Positions 23,995 to 35,178 of a stretch of 64,000 bases of DNA are shown here, one piece after another. Source of the DNA: Brachionus rotundiformis (lineage: Eukaryota > Rotifera > Eurotatoria > Ploima > Brachionidae); assembly GCA_016802295.1 (NCBI GenBank), contig JAESIW010000065.1:868001-932000 (forward strand). The letters run 5' to 3'. Every line of letters starts with the position of its first letter. Position 1 is the first letter of the stretch. The notes beneath the pieces were generated by a model. That model was not told the origin of the DNA and made no database searches. It worked only from the letters and a program-made list of their open reading frames with translations. The translations under genes were made by a program, and so were the position numbers.

Positions 23995-25954
23995 TTAGTA
24001 TGTTTTTTTAAGTCTTTTATTTTCTTCACGTAATCGCTGAATTTCTGCAACTAAAGCATCATTTACAGAAGCTGCTTTGAATGATTCCTCAATGCACCTT
24101 TTCATTTCCATAAATTCCCTAATAATTTCAGCTTTGAATTTAAAATTCTCACTCATCAACTCATATTTTAGGTTATCTACTGCGTCATTGACTATTTCTC
24201 GAACCATATCTAGAGGTAAACTAAAAGCAGATGGTCCATTCTGTTCGCCTTCTGAACCATTTGTGTTTTTTTGAGAAATTTCACTTCCATTGCTTCCATT
24301 ACAATTGACGGTTGGTTCAGATTTTGCGGGAGAATCAACTAACATTTTTTCGTTAGTACCATTTGATACCTTAATTTTTATTGATGATTGAAGTTTAGGG
24401 CTCACGCCCTGGTTTAATTTAGTTGATGAAATTTTGGATACATTATTCATGAAATGAGGCGAAGATCCATTGTTTTGACCATTTATAGTATTTTCCTCGT
24501 TTGAAGAAGAATTGGTGATAGGAGAGTACAAGTCTCCTCTCTCTTTTGATATTTTAGAGTTGTCAAATCTATTAAAACCTTGGATAAATTTTTATTTAGA
24601 AAAGTCAATTGAAATTTATTCTATTACTATTTGGAGTATTGAGATTAGTTGTGGATGAAAGAGGTGTATGAAAATTATTTTTTTTTGTTTCATTTGAACT
24701 TGTGTCCATGAGATTTGCCAAATTTCCACCTGAGTTTTGAGCCCGAATTTTGGGTACAATTTTCTGATTTTCTGGTGAATATATGCTCATTGAACTCGGA
24801 TTCGGCATAGATGGATTAAGATGGTTGTGTTGATTTAGTTCAAAATTATAAGAATTCGATTTTTTGATTAAAGAATGGCCTTCAATTTGGTTAGATTGAT
24901 TAATATTCATGCTAGTGCTGGTCGGCTTTGGTTTATGATTAAAGTTATGAGCATATTTTATGAAATGAACGGCTGTTTCGTGCGCTTTGAATGAGCTGAC
25001 GGGCTGCTGACTGTGTCTAATATCTAGCATTTGTATATAACCACTAATTGTGCCTACACACATGGTATAACCATTTGAAGATAAATCACATGATGTTACG
25101 CTACTGCGGCATTGAATTGTTTTTACTGTTCTGTTGGTTGTACAGTCGTATAAATTTAAGTATCCATCTAAACAGCTGCTGATCAGTAAAAGAGATGGCC
25201 CGAGACCAGAAAGAACAGTAGTACAAGGAGTACTGTGGGCTTTTATCACTGAGACTGGTTGAGATTTGATTGTATCCCAAAGTATAACAGACCCGTCATC
25301 ATATCCGGACAATAGTTGTGGAGGATTTTTTAGCGACCATTGTAAAGTGGTCACAATAGGAGATTTAAGATCAGTATATTTTGGGTGAATTAGTGGTGTA
25401 GAGAAATTATACATCACCGAATTGAAGAGGTTTATATAACCATTTGGATGACCAGTTGCCAAGTTTCTGTCAGTTTTGCTCCAAGAAATACAATTAACCG
25501 GGCCTGATGGAGGATTTATTTTCCATAATTTTTTCTTCATTGAATGTGACTTAATGTCAAATATTTCTATGTAGCTGTTCATTGTGCCAACGGCAAATTG
25601 ACGACCAACTGAGTCAAAACAGCATGCTTTAGGTTCTGACTAAATTTAAGATTAAATGCCTTTAATATGCAGAAATGTTGATCAAATATACCACGTCCAA
25701 AATATCATCTTGGAACCCTGTGTCGCAATTGATGAATTTTATACAGCCCTTCTCAAAAACACAAGCAATTTGTGTATCTTTAAGATAAAGTAGATGATTA
25801 ATATTGAAATAGAGAAAGGTAATTGTTTACTGTCTGGTCTGATTGAAAATGAATGTATGGTTCCAAGATTGGCATTTTTCGGTGAATATTGAATTATCAA
25901 ATCGTTGCTGTCCGTATTCCATACTTTAATTTCATTACCACTGGAAACAAACAT
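23995..25954 (-). CDS. NEDD1: NEDD1, gamma-tubulin ring complex recruiter
   Basis: Four exons (25831-25954, 25695-25777, 24628-25639, 23995-24578) join in frame to 600 residues; human NEDD1 has 660. The N-terminus MFVSSGNEIKVWNTDSNDL starts a WD40 propeller covering roughly residues 1-270, with blades such as GYDDGSVILWDTIK, GYLNLYDCTTNRTVK and GYIQMLDIRHSQQPVSSFKA. A long Ser/Asn-rich disordered linker follows, containing FDNSKISKERGDLYSPI. The C-terminus is the helical gamma-tubulin-binding domain ending VAEIQRLREENKRLKK, the best-conserved stretch of the family. NEDD1 docks the gamma-tubulin ring complex at centrosomes and spindles. The linker is a likely phosphorylation region. The gene is head-to-head with NAA10. 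Confidence 0.93.
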
Positions 25955-26124
25955 TTTTGAATTTTAAGACAAAAATTAATTTTTCATTTGAGAATTAAAT
26001 TTTTTTTTACGAACCAAAATATACAAGCAAAATTTAATTCTTATAAATCTAGTTTAGATATATTTTATTTTAATAATTTTAAGTAAAAAAATAAAATAAT
26101 TTTTAATAAAAAAAAAATATCGAA
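25955..26124. promoter_or_regulatory. Likely shared (bidirectional) promoter, NEDD1 / NAA10
   Basis: Only 170 bases separate the divergent start codons of two housekeeping genes, so both promoters must lie here or overlap the genes. No TATA box can be singled out in such AT-rich sequence. The assignment is by position alone. Confidence 0.45.
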
Positions 26125-26815
26125 ATGCTTATCCGAAACGCTAAAGTAATCATGCTTAATTAAAAAAATCTACCATTTTAATAATTTTAATTAATAGCAA
26201 GAAGATTTGATAAATATGCAGCATTGCAATCTTCTCTGTCTGCCAGAGAACTACCAAATGAAATACTACATGTATCATGGTCTCTCTTGGCCGCATGTTT
26301 CTTATGTAGCCGAAGATGATAAGGGAAACATTGTAGGATACGTTTTAGCAAAAATGGAAGACGACAACAACGACGATAAAATTCCCCATGGACATATCAC
26401 ATCATTGGTAATTTTAAACCTGGTCGGTTGATTCATTAAACTTTAAACTTTTTGAAACAATTTTAAAGGCTGTCAAAAGAAGCTTCCGCAGGTTGGGTAT
26501 TGCTCAAAAGCTAATGGAACAAGCTTCACGAGCAATGGTAGAAAATTTCAATGCTCAATATGTATCACTTCATGTTCGTGTGAGTAATAGAGCCGCTCTA
26601 CATTTATATCAGAATACTCTTAAATTTCAGTTAATTTAGAACTTTTTTATTTTTAATTAAATAAAATTATTTTCCTTAGAATCAACGACGTTGAAGCCAA
26701 GTATTATGCTGATGGCGAAGATGCATATGCCATGCGAAGGGATTTAAAGCCTCTATTGGAAAAATATGGATATACCGAGACTAAAGAGAAGCCTCAGCGT
26801 CATGAAGATATTTAG
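26125..26815 (+). CDS. NAA10: N-alpha-acetyltransferase 10, NatA catalytic subunit
   Basis: Four exons (26125-26145, 26198-26407, 26469-26629, 26680-26815) give 175 residues. After the seven-residue first exon MLIRNAK the protein is nearly identical to animal NAA10: QEDLINMQHCNLLCLPENYQ, KYYMYHGLSWPHVSYVAED, GYVLAKMEDD and HITSL, then the acetyl-CoA loop RRLGIAQKLM (R/Q-x-x-G-x-A/G pattern), NAQYVSLHVRVSNRAALHLY and KYYADGEDAYAM. The GNAT enzyme acetylates nascent protein N-termini with NAA15 on the ribosome. The C-terminal tail after YGYTETKEK is short compared with vertebrates (235 residues), as in many invertebrates. An AATAAA lies at 26863-26868. Confidence 0.97.
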
Positions 26816-27029
26816 ATTTTCATAAAAAGACTTTCTTGAGTTTAATTTTTGCTTAACAAATCAATAAAATAAATTCAGGTAGCTAAAAACTTGGTTGCCA
26901 TCATATTTACATTATTTCTTATTTTGTGAAAAAAAAGAAACTAAAATTGATTGCATGTTTTCTTAATTAATTAAGACTTAAATGATTTAAAAACAAATGC
27001 CAGGTTAAATTCTTAAACTTTATTTAAAA

Positions 27030-29298
27030 ATGTTTGGTAAAAAATTAGACTTTTTGTTTCGAAAAAAGACACAGAAGATTGATCGAAATATAAGCTACAA
27101 TCGCAGCTTAGGCCTCTTTGATATTATCGCAATTGGACTTTCTTGCTCCTTAAATGGAATCTTTATAATGATAGGTGAAACTATAAAATACGAAAGCGGT
27201 CCATCAATAATTATATCGTTTATGCTGGCATCTATAGCTTGCATTTTATCTGGACTCTGCTTTTGTGAGCTATCTACCAAAATTCAAAACAGTGGTGCGG
27301 CATATTCATATATGTATGTCACAATGGGAGAATTTTTGGCATTTTGTATAGGATGGAATTATATTTTTCAATATATTATAGGTAAAATTTTTCAAATATA
27401 TTATCATTTTTATATTTGATTTTTGATTTTAATCAAATAAGAAAAAAAAAAGATTCATTGATTGTTTCTAATCAAAATTTCAAAACTTATTTATATATTT
27501 TAGATTATAAGTGATAAAAATTTTAATTAAAATTCATTTCAAATAAGATATTATGCAAAATTCGGAATAGTTAATGTTTAAATATTTCATTTGGTTGAAA
27601 TTTATTTAAATGTGAAACTTATTAGAAAAGTTTTCCTTAATTCCTTTGAAATAAAATGTTTCTAAATATTTCTATGTAAAATTAAAAAAAACAAGGATTT
27701 TTAATTAAAAATTTTTCAAAGCTGTCTCAAGCGATGCCAGAGCTCTAAGCCAAAATATCGACTCTCTGTTAAACAACAAAATTTCAAATTTAACTTCTAG
27801 TTATCTAGAATTAGACCTACCTGGCATTTCAAACTACCCTGACATTTTATCAATTTTCATTATTTCCATAATTTCTGGTAAGTTTTTATTTTTTAAAATT
27901 TTTAATTTTTATCATTTATTTAAAAAAAAAGCTTTCCTTTTATTCGATATTAAAGAATCCTCATTTGTCAACAAATCTATAAATATTGGTAATTTATTTA
28001 TTATATTATTAATCGTAATATTCGGATTTTTAAAAGCTGATATTAACAATTGGAAGCTAAAGCCATTAACATCAGGCCATTTGACCAATAATGGATCTCA
28101 ATTAAATTCTGGAGGTTTTATGCCATTTGGCTATAAAGGAATTTTTCAGAGCACTTCAAAATGTTTTTATGCTTTTATAGGTTTTGATGCGATTGCATCA
28201 ACTTGTGAGGAATCCAAAAATCCTGAACGAGATGTTCCCAAAGCGATCATATTAACAATTTTAATATTAAGTTTTATTTATATAATTCTATCATGCGTAT
28301 TAACTCTGATGGAACCGTATTTTTTGATTAACGAATTTACCCCATTCTCTTCAACATTTGAATACGCTTATCAAAATTTTGTTTATAATGAAGTAAATAT
28401 TTTCAAGGTATTGTTAATTCTCAATATTTTACTTAGCATTGTAGTGAGTATTTATGGAGAGATATACGTAGTGTCGAGGATTGTTAGCACCATGGCCCAT
28501 GATGGCTTAATATTTAAAAATTTATCAAAATTATCTAAAAAATTCAGAAGTCCTATTTATGCTATTTTGCTCTCTTCCATTATTTCAGTCATATTTGCTG
28601 TTTTTATTGATATTATGGAACTCATAGATTTATTAGCCATGGGCGCTCTATCAGCTTATTGTGTTGTATCCATATGTTTAGTTCTGCTTAGATATAAACC
28701 TTATGAAATGATAGGTTCTAGTGAATCAAACTGTTTTGAGGATGTTGAATTTATTCAATCTGTTAAATGGAATATGAACACTTTTATAAGACAATTGTTT
28801 AAACCATCAGAAAAATTACCAAATACGCTTTCAGCTAGAACTATAAATATTCTAATTGCATTGTCAGGTAAATGAAAATACCTTTTAAAAATAAGTTCAT
28901 AAATTTTAATTTCAGTTCTTACCATGATACTTATTTGTGGACTTCTGCGATATTTATCATCAAATTACGATTATAGGATAATTGGTTCTCTGGCATTTCT
29001 TGTTTTTTTGTTAATTATTCAGTGTTTTTTGATACATAAACAGCCAAATGTTGATCAAAGCTCTTTTTACAAAGTTCCATGGGTTCCATTTATACCATTT
29101 ATGTCGTTTATGATGAATATGTACTTAATGATGACGATTTCTTTAACTGTATGGTTTATTTTATTAATATGGATGATGATAGGCTTTTGCATATATTTGA
29201 TTTATGGTTCCAAAGAGAGTATTGAAAATTGTAAATTAAACAAGTTGTCAAGCAGTTTTTCAACTGAAAAACAATTGTTAAGTGAAAATAGCATCTAG
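27030..29298 (+). CDS. Cationic amino-acid transporter-like protein (SLC7 CAT family)
   Basis: Four exons (27030-27381, 27722-27877, 27932-28867, 28916-29298) join in frame to 608 residues with about 14 hydrophobic helices. CAT landmarks: SGPSIIISFMLASIACILSGLCFCEL, split across TM2-3; the SYMYVTMGEFLAFCIGWN block; CFYAFIGFDAIASTCEES; NPERDVPKAIILTI; and the CAT-only carboxy-terminal domain WVPFIPFMSFMMNMYLMM with IGFCIYLIYGSKES. The family moves arginine, lysine and related amino acids across membranes. Odd points: the TM1 substrate loop reads GLSCSLNGIFIMIG, without the usual small-residue GAG turn, and TCEES replaces the common TGEE in the later motif. Transport activity or substrate may therefore differ. 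The first intron is long (340 nt). Confidence 0.9.
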
Positions 29299-29719
29299 AA
29301 ATACAATGTAACTAAATTTTCTTTTATTTTTTATTGAAAAATTATTAACTTTTTTTAATAATTTTTTTTAATTCTTTCAAAAAAATCCCTTTTATATAAA
29401 AATTTAAATTTAAATTTTTTATCAAGTTAATATATATTATAAAATTTTTTCATCCAATACAAATAAAGTAACAAATCAATCAACAAGTTATTATGAATAA
29501 TTCTTACTGATATATTAACTGATTTTATTAATATTTAATTTATTAAATTTTAAATATAATAAAAACATTTTTTTTACTAGAAAATTATTTTCTCTTTCTT
29601 AATTTTTGATATTTTTAATATTGTGAATTTCTAATGTAAATAATAATATAATAGTAAATGAAAGCTATAATGTGCAAGCACATGGAACGAGGGTTAAGCC
29701 TCATCATGATAGCTTGTTG
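29299..29719. other. Intergenic, 3' flank of transporter gene
   Basis: AT-rich, no coding evidence, ending at a LINE remnant. Confidence 0.4.
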
Positions 29720-30182
29720 AATTCAAGTTTGTTAATTTTGTTTTTAAAAACATTTACTGTGTCTGAGTTAATAACAACTCTGACAAGTCGATTCCAAACA
29801 TTGACCACTCTGTTGCTCAAAAAATTAAATCTTTACTCACAGTTCTTTACTAATTGTCTTTCTAACGTAAAACTATGACGTCTAGGGGTTGGACGAAACG
29901 TATTTTCTGGATTATTCTTGACGAATAGGTGTACATGCCAGTTAAACTTGTTCAGACATCTCGATCTCATCTCGAAACCCTAACCCCTCTTAATCTTCTG
30001 ATCTCAAGACTGGTTAAATTCAGTGCAACTAATCTTTCTGAATAGCTTAGCTTTTTTAGCTCTGGACCAATTTAGTAGCTCTTCTCTGCACTGATTCTAA
30101 GACCTCGATGTCTATTTTAAGTACGGGTTCCAAACTTGTACTCCATATTCTAGATACGGTCGAACAAAAGCTTTATGTTCAA
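29720..30182 (-). mobile_element. LINE (CR1/Jockey-like) C-terminal remnant
   Basis: On the minus strand broken frames read FVRPYLEYGVQVWNPYLK, then SVQRRATKLVQS, KKLSYSERLVALNLTSLE and NFLSNRVVNVWNRLV. This is the same C-terminal domain as in the 20.8 kb and 46.6 kb elements. At least three frame changes and several stops are present, so it is inactive. It contains no RT core. Confidence 0.85.
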
Positions 30183-30717
30183 AAATGAACAAAAATTTAT
30201 TGTCTCTTTTAAATGAATAAAAAGAGATAATAAATTTTTGAAACGATAATAAATTTTACTTTAAATCAATCTTTAAATCAAAGCTGATTTCATTTTATGC
30301 TTTTATTAATTAAAAATCATAATAGTTTTCAATGTAAAAAAATTTTTATTTTCATTCTTAAATAATTTCTTCAAATATCTTTTTTAATAAATGCATTATT
30401 AACTTATTATAAATAATAAAAAAAAACATTTCTAATTATCTGAACCATCAAATAATAAATAATAATTCATCTATAATTTTAGTTAAATTTAAAAATCAAA
30501 CTTTTTGAAAAAAAGAACAGAACACTGATTTTTTAATTTAGTTAAATATTATTAAGATAATATCAATTAAATATGCGTAAAAATTGCTTATTAAAAATTG
30601 TTTATTAAAAAAAATATGAATACAATTTTTTTTCAATTGTTTAACTTTTTTTAAAAATTTTTACTTGAAGCTTAAAAAAAAATAAAGCTGTAAAAATTTG
30701 TTTAATTAATCAATATT
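30183..30717. other. Intergenic
   Basis: Very AT-rich spacer of about 530 bp. No features supported. Confidence 0.5.
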
Positions 30718-33255
30718 TTATTTTTGTATTAATTTTGAATTCGAAGATATAATAGACGTGTCAAAATCACTGCTATTATTTTGAAAAGTAAAATTTAACC
30801 TATTTTTTATGGATGTTCCATTTGTTAATCGAGAAATCTCTTGCAATATTTCTTTACTTGTCTTTGGTCGAGTTCTTGTTTGATTTGAAAGAGTGGTCGT
30901 CGAAAGCATCGACGCGTCCATTTGGGGATTATATCTCAGCTTTGGCATCTTAAACAAATTTGGATATTTTTCTTTTCCAGAATAAACTTTTTCAATTGGG
31001 TCCAATTCTTGCTCAATAATTTCCACTTTTTCAAATTCAATTTTTTCTTCAGTTACTTTCATTCGTCTGAGGCCAGGCTTTTTGCTCTCAACCAAATTTT
31101 CCAATGACTCGATGCCAATGTCATCGACTTTTAAGTCAGAAAATCTGTATAATGGCGGTGGTGGCATTTGAGGAGGCGGTGGTTGAACCAAAGGAATACT
31201 TGACTTGGACAATTCGCTTGATCTTCTCGTAGGTATTGTCTCTATTTCAGGCGGAGGTGGCGCCATAGATACCGAGACCGACTCTCTTGAATTTACACTG
31301 CTCTTCAATTTTAAATTTTTATCACTCTGGGAACCAATTAGGGACTTATCGCGTTTTATCCGATCAAAATGTCTCTTGGTTCGATCTCTAACTATTTTCG
31401 ATTTAAATTTGTTCTTTGTAGTCTCTGAACTAAGTGTAGAAGAGCTAGATGATGATAAATCAATCATGTCATTATCAAATTTTGTTACATCATACGAACT
31501 ATCTAAAATGTGATTTGTAAAATATTCTATATTTTGTGCCGTATTGTTTGAAATGAAAAAAGGTGACTTTCGAGTTGAATAAGCTTGGTAATTTCCGGGA
31601 TTAAATAAATGATAGTTTATGTTTCGACTTTTTCTTTTTTTGCCTCTAAAAGATCGCTGGTTACGCTTACCATTTCTTGACTTGCCAATGTCTGGCTTTT
31701 TTCTCTTCGAAAGTCTTATACTTGATTTTCTGACATGTTCTTTTTTTCGTCTACGCGTGGTTCTATTTTCTGCCTTGGGATTTTTATTTTTGGGCTGATT
31801 ATTCTCCGAATCCTTGGTGGTGGTTTTGCTTTTAGATTTTGTACGGAGCATATTTTTAAGAGGATTAAAGTAATTTTTTTTCTTTTCTTCGTCAATTTTT
31901 GACTTAGATTTGCCAAGACAGGTGATTTTTTCGGATGATTCCTCTTGCCTTTGAATCTTATGATTTGCTCTGTGAAATATTATGTCTCCATCGACAGCTT
32001 TTAACACATCTTTGCTCTCTCTGGTAGGCATGGCCATCATTTTCATGTGGTTATCAGGCTCTTGTCGATATACGTGCTTGCTTTCGATGAATTTTTCAGA
32101 TTCAGGTACGGAAGTTTTACGTATGATTGATTTTTTTGGAGTTTTGTCAAAAGTGTCTACCTTTTTTGGTAAGTTTGAGCCAACTGTTCGATTTTCGCTC
32201 ACAGATCTAGTAATTTTTTTTAAAGTTTGCTTCTGACTTTCAGTGGAGTCGAGTCTTTCTTCGACTGTGTGTTGGTCAGACTCTTCCTCGGCCAAAGTGG
32301 CCTTTCTATTTAATCTTGCTCTTGGCAAACCATAAAACATAAAACTTTCGGGATCTAAATTGGTATCATCACCATAATGAGAAGAGTAGTGCACAAAACT
32401 TGGCTCTATATAGCTTTGGCTTTTGAGCCTCAAGTCATTATGAGTTTGGATTGATTTTTTTAGTTTGGCTGGAGTAAAACAAGACTTAATTAGGGTTTCA
32501 TTGAATTTTGCTCTCCACAATGACCAGTCATGTAAGCCTTTTTTCAAGTCTAAATTAAATTCTTGATTTGGTTTAGGATTTTTAAGAATATTTTCAATTT
32601 CATTTAGGTTTGAGTTTATTAGAGCGAAATTGTTTGAAATTGGTCGGGAAATCGGCACCAAAGTTTTTGACTTGTAACACATGTTGTGATCTCTGGTTGA
32701 ATTGGTTTTTGCCAATTCATCACCTTTCAGGAAATCTGCTCCCTGGAACATTTTAAGCTCATTTTGATTACCCTCTTGAACTTTGTCTTCAATTTTATGA
32801 ATCAATCCTTTAAGAAAAAATATTTAAAATTGTATAAATGAATGCATGCCTATTATACTAAATAGGAATTTGTATTTATCAATAATTTCTATTTAATCTA
32901 TTTGTCTTAGTTAGCTAGATAATCTTGATTAAATACCAAAAAACAAAGTATTGTCTGTAAAAAATTTAAAAAATATTTTTATTTGATTCTTTTTAATTTG
33001 TTATTTTACCCAATTTATAAATATTAGCCTTTACCAAAGAAAAAATTAGAAAAAATCTTTAAATCTTTCCATTTTTTTACATAAATTAAAACTGGAGCAA
33101 AAAAAATTGGCAAATTGATAAAAATAATCACCTTTTGGTTTTATTCTATGCTTAGTTCTGCAATTTTCTGGGTATTTAGGGCCGTTTTCAGTCAATACCA
33201 CATTTGAGTCTTTGTCTTTGTACTTTATTTTAAGTAACTTAATATTTTCTCTCAT
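30718..33255 (-). CDS. Unrecognised basic, proline-containing protein, 737 residues
   Basis: Two exons: 33132-33255 and 30718-32807, joined by a 324-nt intron in phase 1. The first exon reads MRENIKLLKIKYKDKDSN, the second starts LIHKIEDKVQEG. No signal peptide or membrane helix. The central third is extremely Lys/Arg-rich (for example RTTRRRKKEHVRKSSIRLSK), suggesting nuclear or nucleic-acid/actin-binding behaviour. Two short polyproline tracts follow (APPPPEIE and VQPPPPQMPPPPLYRF), possible SH3, WW or EVH1 ligands. The C-terminus has a conserved-looking KTSKEILQEISRLTNGTSIK. A possible folded patch lies near the start (GLHDWSLWRAKFNETLIKS). I do not recognise a family. It lies next to a second basic orphan on the same strand. 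Confidence 0.75.
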
Positions 33256-33762
33256 TGTTTTATAATTTAATAGATCCCCACTTTAAAGTTTTAAGAAAAA
33301 AAAATTCAAAAAGCAAGTAAACCTTTTGTGTTTCTTTATTTCAAAATATCTTGATCTTTAAGGAAATACCGAAAATATTTAAGCCATTAAATCGCTCGTT
33401 AGTAAAAGAAAACGATGTAAAAAATACTTGAATTTTTGTTTAATTATCAAAGTTTATATGGTTTGTAATAAGCTTATCATTTGTCATCAGGGATATTATT
33501 GGATTAAACCCATGTTCCTACCACTATTCGAACAACTACTTTTTTTTCTATTTTATTTGTTTACTTTGTCTTTAAAATATCATTATTTAGCCAAAGTTAA
33601 GCTCGCCTTCTCATAATTAATGATAAGTTAAATATTCAAAAATAATTGCTATTTGAGATCCCATAGAACGACCTTAGCTTCTATAATTAGTGATTAAAAA
33701 ATTTAATCTTTGACTTTGGAAATTATTATCACTGATCCCTCAACTATTCTCAAATATTTTAA
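33256..33762. other. Spacer between the two basic orphan genes
   Basis: About 500 bp. A 62-codon plus-strand frame at 33428-33616 is hydrophobic but looks like a chance frame in AT-rich DNA. Confidence 0.4.
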
Positions 33763-35178
33763 CTATTTTAATCTCTTTTTGAGCCTTGAAATTTTTAGAC
33801 TGCCTAAATTAAAATCAAAATTTAAAATATTTTTGATAAAAAATTTACCACTGAGGTGACTGAGTGATTTGGTGCCATTTGTATTTAGCAAATTTGTATT
33901 CGTTGATTCTTTCATCGACCCGTAGCAATGAAACTGAGGAATAAATTCTGCATTATTATCATATTCAGGTGATGTGTTCATAAAAAAATTTCTAACCCTT
34001 CTTGTGGATGTAGAACCATTGGATTTACTTATTATATAAGTTTTGTCATCAAAAAAGTTTATTGTATCTGATGTGTACAATTTATGGATTTGTTTCATTA
34101 CACTTACTCTGGAAAAGCTTTCGTTAAATTTTGTTATGCTTGTGAAATCATCTGGCATTGTCCTTCTGTTTGGTACATTTTGGTCTGTGGTAATACAACT
34201 TATGTCATTGTGAAACAAATTTTGTCCGATAATTGGCTTTCTTTTTTTGTATAACTTAAGAGATTTTTCCTTTTCCGGATTTGTTTGAACGATAAAAAAA
34301 TTTTGCTCTTTCATCCCGTTTGGTTTAAATGTACCAACCTCCGTTTCTGGAATCATCAAATAATAATCTTTATTTTTTGCTTCTTGTTCGAAACAACAAC
34401 TAAAAAGTCCCAAACGCTTTTTGCCTTCGTTACTAATCTTAGTGGTATTTAGTTTGGAACGATTTGTTTTAATAACTCTTTTCAGCTTAACTTCATTTAA
34501 TGAATCAAACAAATGAGATTTCTTTTTTCCAACTTTTTTTCGCTGTTGCCTTCTCTTTTTTTTCCTAATTCTTTTACGCTTTTTAAATTTTTTATTTTTG
34601 GCTCTTTGCTTGATCCGCTTTGTCTTATAGATAACTTGATTTCTTGGTTTGGCGAAGTTTAAACTAATTTTTAATTCGTTTCTGTCAATATCTCCATAAG
34701 TTTTATAATTTTCAATTTTTAATTTATCATCATAATCTTCAAATTCGCTACTGTCGCAATGTAGCGGATTATTTTTAAATGTTGAATGTTGCCAAGGCGC
34801 TGGTTCGACCTTTTTGTTTACTTCTTTTTTCTTTAGTTTATTCAATGTGTTAATTAGATCGTCCAAGTCTGGATAAATGTTCTTCGGCTTGAAAAGAGAA
34901 TTGGGAAGCCTATTTTCAAATTTTGGTTGACTCAAATTTGTACTTGGAAGATTGTTTAAAGTGTTTGAACGGGTAAATTTGGGAGGTCTTTGGGCAACAA
35001 AAGGTTCATTTGACCTAGAACGGTTTAATAATGATTTTTTATTTTTGTTTAATTTTGGCAAAAATTTGACAGAACCCCTTTGATGAAAGAATTTAAGATT
35101 TTTTAAGTTTTTGAAATTATTAAAATATTACCTATTTAAATAGGACTCTGAAGAAACCATCAATTCAAACATCTGCAT
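33763..35178 (-). CDS. Unrecognised highly basic protein, 453 residues
   Basis: Two exons: 35132-35178 and 33763-35077, with a 54-nt intron. The first exon reads MQMFELMVSSESYLNR. The second begins with GSVKFLPKLNKNKKSL. A dense Lys/Arg tract near the middle (RAKNKKFKKRKRIRKKKRR) is a strong candidate nuclear localisation or nucleic-acid-binding region. It is followed by GLFSCCFEQEAKNKDYYLMI, the only hydrophobic/cysteine patch. The remainder is Asn/Ser/Thr-rich. There is no signal peptide, membrane helix or known domain. It shares architecture with its neighbour at 30718-33255 (short first exon, long second exon, basic core), but I see no convincing residue-level match. Confidence 0.7.

Noticed and set aside
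30922..32236. Plus-strand frames inside the 737-residue orphan gene
   Set aside because: The minus strand is open for 695 codons with splice-supported 5' exon; the plus frames are short and fragmentary.
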